Assembly: GCA_937901905.1 (NCBI GenBank)
Contig: CALDIF010000055.1
Coordinates: 1-34,699, forward strand
Length of the DNA: 34,699 nt
Reading direction: 5' to 3'
From: an uncultured Porphyromonadaceae bacterium
GTDB lineage: Bacteria; Bacteroidota; Bacteroidia; Bacteroidales; Muribaculaceae
In this document: positions 26,622-32,841 of the stretch, in pieces
Layout: each line of letters starts with the position of its first letter
Position numbering within the stretch: position 1 is the stretch's first letter
The notes under the pieces: generated by a model
The model's input: only the letters and a program-made list of their open reading frames with translations
Told to the model about the DNA's origin: nothing
Database searches by the model: none
Made by a program: the position numbers and the translations under genes

Positions 26622-27344
26622 TCACAAATTCATCTCGTTTGTCAGGGTGGCACTGGCGAGGTTGTATTTCTCACCTATCGCGGCAAATAATGCACCGGTG
26701 TCGGGGGCATTGCGGGTGCGTACCATAAAATTCACTATGGTCAACTGGGAGTCGTAGTCGTACTTGACGAACTCATCGCTCGTGTGGACATTATATTGCT
26801 TGAGTAATGAGCGCGCCGGCTCGATGTCACTCACGATACCGTGTATCTTCAAGCGTATTATCTTGGCTTCCCATAACAGCCCGGCACGCTGTTCCAATTC
26901 CTCAATGTTGACGAGAATGAAAATTATCAACACAGTGGCTATAATCGAAATCAAGTACATGCCTGCACCCACAGCCAGGCCGATACACGCCGTCATCCAT
27001 ATACCGGCAGCCGTTGTCAAGCCACGCACCGAGCCTTTCATCTGGATAATGGCACCGGCTCCGAGGAAACCCACACCGCTTATCACCTGCGCCGCCACAC
27101 GCCCCGGGTCACCGTTCTTGACCATGAAAAACTCCTGCGGTATATATATCGAAATCAACATCGCCAGTGTTGCACCCATCGAAATCAAGGCAAACGTGCG
27201 CAGTCCGGCAATCTGCCCTTTGCGCCGTCGTTCAAGTCCTATCATGGCACCTAACATCAGGCTCAGCACCAACTTCACCAACGCGTTAACCACGTTCACG
27301 TCATCACTAAATACAAGTTCGATTAATGTGTCCATAAGCGGCAT
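26622..27344 (-). CDS. MgtC/SapB family membrane protein
   Basis: A 240-residue inner-membrane protein. The N-terminal half has five hydrophobic segments with the MgtC/SapB signature: LMLGAMIGLERRRKGQIAGLRTF, then GDPGRVAAQVISGVGFLGAGAII, then GLTTAAGIW. The C-terminal half (from about residue 150) is a cytoplasmic ACT-like domain. Family members modulate ATP synthase and magnesium homeostasis in pathogens; the role in commensal Bacteroidales is not established. The start at 27344 (MPLMDT) is used; an in-frame ATG at 27335 is an alternative. The gene is transcribed from the left half of the mirrored promoter at 27360-27399 and is followed in the same direction by the CPA2 antiporter, suggesting a small ion-homeostasis unit. 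Confidence 0.9.
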   Translation of the reverse strand: MPLMDTLIELVFSDDVNVVNALVKLVLSLMLGAMIGLERRRKGQIAGLRTFALISMGATLAMLISIYIPQEFFMVKNGDPGRVAAQVISGVGFLGAGAIIQMKGSVRGLTTAAGIWMTACIGLAVGAGMYLISIIATVLIIFILVNIEELEQRAGLLWEAKIIRLKIHGIVSDIEPARSLLKQYNVHTSDEFVKYDYDSQLTIVNFMVRTRNAPDTGALFAAIGEKYNLASATLTNEMNL

Positions 27345-27359
27345 TTCGAAAAAAACTTC

Positions 27360-27399
27360 GCAAAATTACTATTTTTCAAGCGCAAATGAGTAATTTTGC
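27360..27399. promoter_or_regulatory. mirrored divergent -7 elements of mgtC-like gene and queF
   Basis: GCAAAATTACT (27360-27370) is the exact complement of AGTAATTTTGC (27389-27399), with 18 bases between. Each arm holds a perfect -7 element: minus-strand TAATTTTG at 27361-27368 and plus-strand TAATTTTG at 27391-27398. Unlike the asd/pyrG pair, no TTTG lies at the -33 distance. The queF leader is only about 20 bases, too short for a preQ1 riboswitch. Confidence 0.7.
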
Positions 27400-27425
27400 A
27401 TTAAATTTATCAAAATACGTTTATC

Positions 27426-27893
27426 ATGCCACGCAATAAAGCAGAACTTACTTCGATACATCACCTCGGCAATAAGGTCATCGACTACGCTGCCGACTAC
27501 TCACCCGACACCCTCGAAGCCTTTGTCAACAAGCACCCCGAGAACGATTACCTGGTCACGCTCGACTGCCCCGAGTTCACATCGCTGTGTCCTGTCACCG
27601 GTCAACCCGACTTCGGGCACATCGTCATTCGCTACATTCCCGACGAACTCATGGTGGAAAGCAAAAGCCTCAAACTGTATCTGTTCGGATTTCGCAACAA
27701 CGGTGACTTTCATGAGGATTGTGTGAACATCATCATGAAAGACTTGCTAAAATTGATGAGACCGCGCTACATTGAGGTTGAGGGCAAGTTCAATCCTCGA
27801 GGCGGCATTGCCATCATTCCGTTTGCCAACTACGGTGACGAGGCTCACCGTGAATTGGTGCAAACACGATTGTCGGCACAGATGAACAAATAA
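27426..27893 (+). CDS. queF: NADPH-dependent 7-cyano-7-deazaguanine reductase (type I)
   Basis: A 155-residue cytoplasmic enzyme of queuosine synthesis that reduces preQ0 to preQ1 with two NADPH. The nucleophile is C55 in FTSLCPVTGQPDFG, the acid is D62, and the QueF motif that binds NADPH is E78-SKSLKLYLF. Length is that of the single-domain (type I, FolE-like T-fold) form. It is the first gene of an operon: queC begins after a single spacer base at 27895. Confidence 0.96.
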   Translation: MPRNKAELTSIHHLGNKVIDYAADYSPDTLEAFVNKHPENDYLVTLDCPEFTSLCPVTGQPDFGHIVIRYIPDELMVESKSLKLYLFGFRNNGDFHEDCVNIIMKDLLKLMRPRYIEVEGKFNPRGGIAIIPFANYGDEAHRELVQTRLSAQMNK

Positions 27894-27894
27894 G

Positions 27895-28548
27895 ATGAAA
27901 GACGCGCTGATAATACTATCGGGTGGAATGGACTCGGTGACGCTTTTGCACGAGCGCTCGAGCGAAATTGCGCTTGCCGTGACCTTTGATTACGGTTCGC
28001 TGCAAAACGACCGTGAACGACCTTTCGCACAACTCCACTGCGAGCGGCTCGGCATTCCCCACATCGTCATTCCGCTCACATTCATCAAGCAATACTTCAA
28101 GAGTGCCATGCTCGAGAATGCCGATGCCATTCCCGACGGACGCTACGACGACGAGTCGATGCGCTCGACCGTAGTTCCGTTTCGCAACGGGATTATGCTC
28201 TCAATAGCGTGTGGCATTGCCGAGAGCAATGACCTGCGACGTGTCATGATAGCCAACCACGCCGGTGACCACGCCATATATCCCGATTGTCGCGACGCGT
28301 TCATCACCGCCATGAGTGCCGCCACATCGGCGGGCACCTACGTCGGCATCACGGTGGACGCGCCTTACACCACGCTTACAAAAGGCGACATCGCCCGGCG
28401 AGGTAAAGCCTTAGGCATCAACTATGCCGAGACTTACAGTTGCTACAAGGGTGGTGAGCGACACTGCGGCACATGTGGCACATGTGTTGAGCGGCGCGAG
28501 GCAATGCTCGAAGCCGGCATTGACGACCCCACAATTTATCTTGCTTGA
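27895..28548 (+). CDS. queC: 7-cyano-7-deazaguanine synthase
   Basis: A 217-residue cytoplasmic ATP-dependent enzyme that turns 7-carboxy-7-deazaguanine into preQ0 with ammonia. The PP-loop ATP pyrophosphatase motif is SGGMDS (9-14), and the C-terminal zinc site is C183, C191, C194 and C197 (CX7CX2CX2C). Length is typical. It supplies the substrate for QueF, encoded just upstream; queD and queE are not in the window. The next gene's ATG follows the stop by 5 bases. Confidence 0.96.
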   Translation: MKDALIILSGGMDSVTLLHERSSEIALAVTFDYGSLQNDRERPFAQLHCERLGIPHIVIPLTFIKQYFKSAMLENADAIPDGRYDDESMRSTVVPFRNGIMLSIACGIAESNDLRRVMIANHAGDHAIYPDCRDAFITAMSAATSAGTYVGITVDAPYTTLTKGDIARRGKALGINYAETYSCYKGGERHCGTCGTCVERREAMLEAGIDDPTIYLA

Positions 28549-28553
28549 GCACA

Positions 28554-29267
28554 ATGTACACCGAATTCACTTGCGCGTCCGACATCTGTAAGACTGCCAA
28601 CGAATGGGGATTTCTGCCGTTTTTCAAGGGAGAAATCCCCGAGTTTTCTATCGAAGAGTTCACCCCGGGCGACTTGTGGTTCAGCAACACGGTGGAAGGA
28701 CCGTGGGAATGGAAGACCGAGTGTATCACCGACGGCGCACTCGCTTACGGCAAGTTTTACCGTGGTAAAGCGTGCTATGTGAGCATGCGTTTCTACCCTC
28801 ACTTGCTGAACTATCGTCGTGCTACTTATACCCTCACCGAACAAGAACAACATGTGCTCAACGTGTTGCAGGATCATCGCTGGCTGCTCAGCCGTGACCT
28901 GAAGCGGTTGTCGGGCTACACACCGCGACCGAGAGCACCACGCGAACAAAATCCCCTCTTGCGCGCTGCCGCTCGCAAGAGCCGTGCACCCCTACACGAC
29001 GACCGCGTTGAAGCGTTCGACACAGCCGTCACGCGCCTGCAAATGGCAGGACGCATATTAATCAGCGACTTTATCTATAACATCGACCGCAACGGCAAGC
29101 GTTACGGCTGGAGTGTGGCACGCTACTGCACTCCCGAAGATTTCTTCGGTGCCGATGCGCTCGCTGTAAACTGTACACCCGAACAATCGGCACAACTGCT
29201 GCACGACCGGCTAACATCGTTACTACCCCAAGCGAGTGTCCGACAAATCGACCGTATCATCGGTTGA
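28554..29267 (+). CDS. AlkZ-related protein
   Basis: A 237-residue cytoplasmic protein resembling a Bacteroidales family annotated as AlkZ-related: the N-terminal half has GFLPFFKGEIPEFSIEEF, LWFSNTVEGPWEWK, ALAYGKFYRGKACYVS and FYPHLLNYRR; the C-terminal half has DTAVTRLQMAGRILISDF and NGKRYGWSVARYCTPEDFF. AlkZ proteins are winged-helix DNA glycosylases, but these shorter relatives have no proven activity and I see no QxQ-type catalytic motif. It is the third gene of the queF-queC transcript, starting 5 bases after queC, which suggests a nucleic-acid-related role. The ATG at 28554 is used; a TTG at 28545 overlaps the queC stop. No terminator hairpin was seen after it. Confidence 0.6.
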   Translation: MYTEFTCASDICKTANEWGFLPFFKGEIPEFSIEEFTPGDLWFSNTVEGPWEWKTECITDGALAYGKFYRGKACYVSMRFYPHLLNYRRATYTLTEQEQHVLNVLQDHRWLLSRDLKRLSGYTPRPRAPREQNPLLRAAARKSRAPLHDDRVEAFDTAVTRLQMAGRILISDFIYNIDRNGKRYGWSVARYCTPEDFFGADALAVNCTPEQSAQLLHDRLTSLLPQASVRQIDRIIG

Positions 29268-29491
29268 ACACGTTTTTCATGTCGTTAATTGTTTAGAGCC
29301 GACGTTGTTAACCGATTTATCGCCCTCTTGTGCTAACAGACGCAAAGAAACGACAATAGACACGAGCATTTTACGAGAGGTATAGACGTGTGTGTTTAAG
29401 TGAAATTATGCGCTTTGTCAATATAATATATACTTTGTCGATATATATATTCGATATATTTATTTAAGTTTTTGGGGAATTTCGGAAAAAA
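29268..29491. other. AT-rich intergenic region
   Basis: No gene is seen. The stretch 29405-29470 is strongly AT-rich with repeated ATATAT tracts and two imperfect copies of CTTTGTCRATATA, about 24 bp apart. The string ATACTTTGTCGAT also recurs near 30616. Confidence 0.5.
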
Positions 29492-29523
29492 TTTGGTTGG
29501 TTTCAGAATGTTTTATACCTCTG
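29492..29523 (+). promoter_or_regulatory. -33/-7 promoter without a downstream gene
   Basis: TTTG at 29492-29495, 20-bp spacer, then TACCTCTG at 29516-29523 (one mismatch to TAnnTTTG) followed by CAGG. The only credible product is the structured RNA that starts about 29528. Confidence 0.65.
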
Positions 29524-29527
29524 CAGG

Positions 29528-29745
29528 GTAGTTGTGGCTTGTGGCAGTCACGAGTGATGTCACACAGGCTCGCACCACTCAATACAATGGTTACCGAATA
29601 CGACATATTATCACAAGGGGCATCACTCGCACCGTTAGTGCGAGCAATTACCCCCCCCGTAACTCGCTGCTACATAGGCAATTATGAAGATTTGTCAAAC
29701 CACCCTTGCCGTAGATTTACTGCGGCAGGGGCGGTTTGTCGTTGT
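29528..29745 (+). ncRNA. candidate structured small RNA, about 215 nt
   Basis: The transcript lies between a well-spaced promoter and an intrinsic terminator, with no plausible coding sequence. Its two ends pair over a long range in three stacked helices: TAGTTG (29529-29534) with CAATTA (29679-29684); TGTGGCAG (29540-29547) with CTGCTACA (29667-29674); CGAGTGATG (29551-29559) with CGTAACTCG (29658-29666, one mismatch, one wobble). Inside lies a 7-bp hairpin CTCGCAC/GTGCGAG (29626-29644) with a GGGG/CCCC closing option. The overall shape, a rod closed by its ends with a large internal loop, is compatible with a 6S-like RNA but that identity is speculation. It is not tmRNA, SRP RNA or RNase P RNA by their conserved strings. 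Confidence 0.55.
29697..29745 (+). terminator. intrinsic terminator of the candidate small RNA
   Basis: Arms 29697-29711 and 29723-29737 pair over 15 positions with one mismatch and one wobble, loop 11 bases, followed by GTCGTTGTTTTTA. It is GC-rich and typical. Confidence 0.8.
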
Positions 29746-29808
29746 TTTTAGTCAACACACCTGAATTATAAATTACTTTATTATAATATAATTATAAAAT
29801 AATTTGAT

Positions 29809-30178
29809 ATGAGAAAATTTTTACTCCTATCCTCGTTGTGAAGATATTGATATGGGGGCTAATGTGTTCCTAAACGCGGCGACAGCAAAGTGCACGTTGC
29901 ACGTCAAGCCCACGAGCCTCAGCACATATCAAACTACCGAACAGTGGAAAGACTTTTTCAACAAAGTCGGCGACCTCGAGGACGAGGACTACAATCCGCT
30001 CGACGTGAACGGCGACGGCAAGGTGAACGCGGCCGATGCTAACGTCATCATAGCCGAGATTCTCGCTCACCCCGATGGTGACGGCAACAAGAAGTACGAC
30101 GTGAACAACGATGACAAGGTGAACGCGGCTGATGCTAACGTCATCATCGCCTACATTCTCGCTCACCCCGATGAATAA
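29809..30178 (+). pseudogene. remnant of a secreted surface protein: signal peptide start and dockerin end
   Basis: An ATG at 29809 encodes MRKFLLLSSL and stops at 29839-29841, the usual first part of a Bacteroidales signal peptide. A different frame, open from about 29840 to 30178, encodes ANVFLNAATAKCTLHVKPTS, LSTYQTTEQWKDFFNKVGD and then two dockerin-type calcium loops, DVNGDGKVNAADANVII and DVNNDDKVNAADANVII. The first of these segments is what normally closes a leucine-rich-repeat (BspA-like) surface protein. The middle of the gene is missing and the frame is shifted by one, so the gene is dead or makes only a 108-residue fragment from the ATG at 29852 without a signal peptide. An AT-rich promoter-like stretch precedes it. 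Confidence 0.6.
30002..30173 (+). repeat. duplicated 76-bp dockerin repeat
   Basis: Positions 30002-30077 and 30098-30173 agree at 68 of 76 bases by direct comparison. Most changes are within the calcium loop and the residues before the second helix. Confidence 0.85.
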
Positions 30179-30784
30179 CAGGTCTCATTGAAATATCACA
30201 CGAGGGCGCGGAAATCTGCGCCCCCGTGTTTTCTTACCACCCTACTCTGACCATTTCTTCCAAAACGTAGCGTTGCAATTCGGAAGATACCGATGTTCCC
30301 AAACCTCAATTTGCCCTCAGCTCGGATTTTTCGGAATTCAACGATATTTGCCTGATTATTAATAATTTATATCACAATGTTTTTGATGTGCAAACAGCGT
30401 ACAAACATTTTGGTATTATTTTGCCGCTATTGCAACTTGTGGCATCTTTATTGTTCATGTGTGATTTCTGTGCAACTGCACACTTTTCACACACAAGCTA
30501 TTGGTCAATTATGAACCGGAAGCCGCATTTACCGAGATCATCGTGTTGTGCTTGTTGTGTGCTGCTTGCAATTTCGGCGGGTATGAACCGGAAGCGCGCA
30601 TAAATCTTTTGTCGAGATTATACTTTGTCGATGCCCTGTCACTTGCATTTAATTTGCATTTTCAACTGCCCGAATACGCCCCGAATTTTTCATTCGAACT
30701 TTCCCCAAAATTTAAAATTTTACACTCAAATCATCGCGCTTTTAAATGCATAATCCACTGACGATGAGCGACAAAGAAATTTTT
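30179..30784. other. gene-poor region before the integration site
   Basis: No credible gene is seen in about 600 bases; the short frames there have no signal, motif or neighbour support. A 14-bp direct repeat TATGAACCGGAAGC occurs at 30510-30523 and 30582-30595. The region between the pseudogene and the tRNA fragment is probably chromosomal sequence that once lay downstream of the tRNA gene. Confidence 0.5.
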
Positions 30785-30830
30785 GAGCGGTAGACGGGAC
30801 TCGAACCCGCGACCCTCAGCTTGGGAAGCC
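30785..30830 (-). tRNA. 3' half of tRNA-Gly(CCC), attachment-site remnant
   Basis: On the minus strand the sequence reads from the anticodon arm (GGCTTCCCAAGCTGA, loop TTCCCAA with anticodon CCC) through a T arm (GCGGG, TTCGAGT, CCCGT) to an acceptor 3' strand CTACCGCTC. The D arm and the acceptor 5' strand are absent; upstream sequence does not fold as a tRNA. Fragments that begin in the anticodon arm and run to the 3' end are the standard att core of tRNA-targeting tyrosine recombinases. Its orientation puts the integrated element on the right and the intact tRNA at the element's far end. Confidence 0.75.
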
Positions 30831-30888
30831 ACCGACAATTTGACGCAACAGCCAGATTATTAAATTATTTTGCTATCGCTTTTTTCGT

Positions 30889-30955
30889 GTACAAGGTAAC
30901 GTACAAGGTCGCAACTTCGCACCTTGTACAAGGCCTTGTTTACACGACCTTGTAC
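30889..30955. repeat. array of GTACAAGGT sites
   Basis: The 9-mer GTACAAGGT occurs forward at 30889-30897 and 30901-30909 (12 bp apart), reversed at 30921-30929 and 30947-30955, and once more (8 of 9 bases) forward at 30926-30933, where it overlaps a reversed copy to form the palindrome CCTTGTACAAGG (30922-30933). All copies lie between the tRNA fragment and the stop of the XRE gene. Confidence 0.85.
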
Positions 30956-30959
30956 CTTT

Positions 30960-31334
30960 TTACTGTTCGACTTGTTTAAGCAGGATTGCATGACAACGGC
31001 TCACCTCGGTTTCAAGTTCCTTGATGCGCTCGTCGCGCCGTTCAAGCATATCGAGCAGACGGTTGATGGTGGACTGCTGCTCGCTAATCCTGTCCTCAAC
31101 CTCATTGTGAGCCTCGATAACCGCTTTCTCCTCTGGCGTGGGAATGAAATACGGCTCAATGTCCGCTATGCCTAATACGGATTGTAACGCCTTGATGAAT
31201 GCTTCGGGTGGTGCCACCCGGGCATTTTCAATCTGTGAAATGAAACTCTGCGGGTACTTTGTCAGTTCCGCAAGGCGCTGCTGGGTGACTTTGTAGTCCT
31301 TCCTAATGCGCTGTAAATCAAGATTTCTTGCCAT
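30960..31334 (-). CDS. XRE-family HTH repressor-like protein with coiled coil
   Basis: A 124-residue DNA-binding protein. Residues 5-60 form an XRE/cI-type helix-turn-helix (RIRKDYKVTQQRLAELTKYPQSFISQIENARVAPPEAFIKAL). Residues 75-120 form a charged coiled coil (IEAHNEVEDRISEQQSTINRLLDMLERRDERIKELETE in short overlapping heptads) likely to mediate oligomerisation. There is no peptidase domain, so it is not a self-cleaving CI. It is transcribed leftward, opposite to the early genes, from a promoter at 31473-31504 that adjoins the operator-like repeats. I infer the lysogeny or maintenance repressor of the element. Confidence 0.8.
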   Translation of the reverse strand: MARNLDLQRIRKDYKVTQQRLAELTKYPQSFISQIENARVAPPEAFIKALQSVLGIADIEPYFIPTPEEKAVIEAHNEVEDRISEQQSTINRLLDMLERRDERIKELETEVSRCHAILLKQVEQ

Positions 31335-31407
31335 TTCTAAAATCCAACCTTAAAAAATTATCAAAAATTTTCATATAATTATAGATGATTATTCCAATAA
31401 TTATATA

Positions 31408-31415
31408 TACCTTTG
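31408..31415 (+). promoter_or_regulatory. plus-strand -7 element (TACCTTTG)
   Basis: A perfect TAnnTTTG followed by CGG. A -33 TTTG is missing at the standard spacing. It would drive rightward transcription through the operator region to the early genes, facing the leftward repressor promoter. Confidence 0.45.
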
Positions 31416-31472
31416 CGGTCGAATTGTTACTTGCTTTGCCACGAACGATGTCAACTGCATTGTTTTCGCCTG

Positions 31473-31504
31473 CAAAGTTACAAACAATTTTTGATTATAA
31501 CAAA
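31473..31504 (-). promoter_or_regulatory. leftward promoter of the XRE gene
   Basis: On the minus strand: TTTG (31501-31504), 20-bp spacer, TAACTTTG (31473-31480). This is a complete consensus. The leader to the ATG at 31334 is about 130 bases. Confidence 0.75.
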
Positions 31505-31509
31505 ATTTA

Positions 31510-31562
31510 TAACGATTATTTTTAATTTTAGTAACGATTAACTTGATAATCAATAACGCTAA
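31510..31562. promoter_or_regulatory. three operator-like repeats at 22-bp period
   Basis: TAACGATTA at 31510-31518, TAACGATTA at 31532-31540 and TAACGCTAA at 31554-31562 are spaced exactly 22 bp apart, about two helical turns. The palindrome TTGATAATCAA (31543-31553) fills the second gap. The array touches the -33 of the leftward promoter and ends 13 bases before the Cro-like gene. Confidence 0.7.
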
Positions 31563-31575
31563 ATTAGTTAAACGT

Positions 31576-31797
31576 ATGGCAAACAAGACATTAAAAGATT
31601 TTTACGAGGAGCGAAAAAATATGCCTACACCTGCCGACGAGTTCGTTGCCAAACTTTGCGAGGTGACGCATCGCCGTGAAGTGACCGTCAGAGGTTGGCT
31701 CTCCGGCAAGTTCCGCCCTGACATCAACACGCAGATTGTGCTTGCGCAGTACCTGCACACAGACACTGATTCCTTGTTCCCACCCCTAAACGATTGA
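31576..31797 (+). CDS. small Cro-like HTH DNA-binding protein
   Basis: A 73-residue protein with MANKTLKDFYEERKNMPTP at the start and a helix-turn-helix region VTHRREVTVRGWLSGKFRPD, then IVLAQYLHTDTDSLFPPLN. The last part is typical of phage Cro/YdaS-like regulators (a site-specific HTH with few extra residues). It is the first rightward gene after the operator array, which fits an early antirepressor role. The ATG at 31576 is chosen because it starts the conserved part; an upstream in-frame codon at 31543 lies in the operator region. Confidence 0.6.
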   Translation: MANKTLKDFYEERKNMPTPADEFVAKLCEVTHRREVTVRGWLSGKFRPDINTQIVLAQYLHTDTDSLFPPLND

Positions 31798-31800
31798 GCT

Positions 31801-31998
31801 ATGGTAACATCTGAACCTGTTGTAAACAAGTCGGGCAGGTACTCTTTAGAGGAGACCGCCAGACTGCTCGGTGTTCACCGCAACACCATATTGAAGTATG
31901 CCAACTCCGGCAAATTGCTTTTCACGGTACGCCGAGGCACATCGCGCAAGTGCTTTTCAGGTGCTGAAATATTACGCTTCTGGAGAGCGACGTTTTGA
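31801..31998 (+). CDS. excisionase-like helix-turn-helix protein
   Basis: A 65-residue MerR-type winged helix (HTH_17 family): RYSLEETARLLGVHRNTILKYANSGKLLFTVRRGTSRKCFSGAEILRF. Proteins of this size and fold serve as excisionases or small regulators in integrative elements. It begins 3 bases after the previous stop and ends 3 bases before the next gene, so it is part of the early operon. Excision as opposed to transcription control cannot be decided from the sequence. Confidence 0.7.
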   Translation: MVTSEPVVNKSGRYSLEETARLLGVHRNTILKYANSGKLLFTVRRGTSRKCFSGAEILRFWRATF

Positions 31999-32001
31999 AC
32001 T

Positions 32002-32841
32002 ATGATTGGATGGATTGCGCTTTACCGTTCCATCATGGAACATTGGATTTGGAACACGTCGTCACGACGGCTCCAAAGGTGGATTGACCTGCTGTTCCTC
32101 GCCTCGTGGAAAGACCGTGAGGTGGGCTTCGGAAGCACGATGGTTAACCTGAAACGTGGGCAGATTGTCATAAGTCAGAGAATGTTGATGAGCCGCTGGA
32201 AAACCAACAACACTACCGTCAAAACCACGCTGAAACTGTTTGTTGACAACAGCATGATTCAATGCCAGAGCACCAGGAACTACATGATCATAACCGTGAC
32301 CAACTATGACAAGTACCAGCGACTGTCAACTTTGGCAAGAGCGTTATCAGTTGAGCAACAAATTTCGGAACTTTCACCCCTGCCGAACGGTGATTTATTA
32401 GCCGAAAATTTGTCCCGGGAAACGCCCGAATCCGAACACTTGCGGGTACAGAAACGGGTACAAAAACAGACACCAATAGAACAAGATAATAATATAATAA
32501 ATAACAATAAACTTGATGTTGTTGATGACGCGCGAGCAAAGAAGTTTTTGGATGAGGTTTTAAGCCAAGCCAAAACCGAGCAGGGCTGCATCACATACAA
32601 GATAACCCCGGAGCAATACAAGGCTCTCGCAGAAGAAATCGTCAACGGCTGGCTGTTCGCCAACGAGCAGGACTGGTCGCTGAAACATTTCGCAAACACC
32701 ATGCGCATCAAGTCAAGTGAATACAAACGAGATAAAACCGAACATGGGCGACGTACCACAAGAAATCAAGAAGATAATCATGAGGGCGGCTCGCAGCCAA
32801 ATCCCCTTTCAAGAGCAAAAGTACACCGAGCAGATGAGTAA
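32002..32841 (+). CDS. replisome organiser-like replication protein
   Basis: A 279-residue protein. The N-terminal 110 residues form a winged-helix domain of the type found at the start of phage replisome organisers (IALYRSIMEHWIWN, LKRGQIVISQRMLMSRWKTNNTTVK, MIITVTNYDKYQ). A low-complexity linker (about 110-175) with an Asn-run (DNNIINNN) leads to a C-terminal helical domain (EQGCITYKITPEQYKALAEE, WLFANEQDWSLKHFANTMR) that may contact the helicase loader. It is directly followed by a DnaC-like ATPase, the usual pairing of an origin-binding protein with a loader. Overlap with that gene is 8 to 98 bases, depending on the start of the latter. Confidence 0.65.
   Translation: MIGWIALYRSIMEHWIWNTSSRRLQRWIDLLFLASWKDREVGFGSTMVNLKRGQIVISQRMLMSRWKTNNTTVKTTLKLFVDNSMIQCQSTRNYMIITVTNYDKYQRLSTLARALSVEQQISELSPLPNGDLLAENLSRETPESEHLRVQKRVQKQTPIEQDNNIINNNKLDVVDDARAKKFLDEVLSQAKTEQGCITYKITPEQYKALAEEIVNGWLFANEQDWSLKHFANTMRIKSSEYKRDKTEHGRRTTRNQEDNHEGGSQPNPLSRAKVHRADE

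Noticed and set aside
27400..27425. preQ1 riboswitch upstream of queF
   Set aside because: The predicted leader is about 20 bases, too short for even the smallest preQ1 aptamer, and no C-rich/A-rich pattern is seen.
29497..29751. 84-codon frame across the candidate small RNA
   Set aside because: Its start lies within the predicted promoter, upstream of the predicted transcript start. It reads through the long-range helices and the terminator, and the product has no recognisable feature.
30831..30885. Possible intact tRNA using GCGATAG (minus strand) as acceptor 5' strand
   Set aside because: It matches the acceptor 3' strand at 6 of 7 bases, but lies about 20 bases too far from the anticodon arm, with no D arm between, so the tRNA is a fragment.
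31401..31586. 61-codon minus-strand frame over the operator region
   Set aside because: It overlaps both promoters and all operator repeats, is driven by AT-rich composition, and shows no motif.
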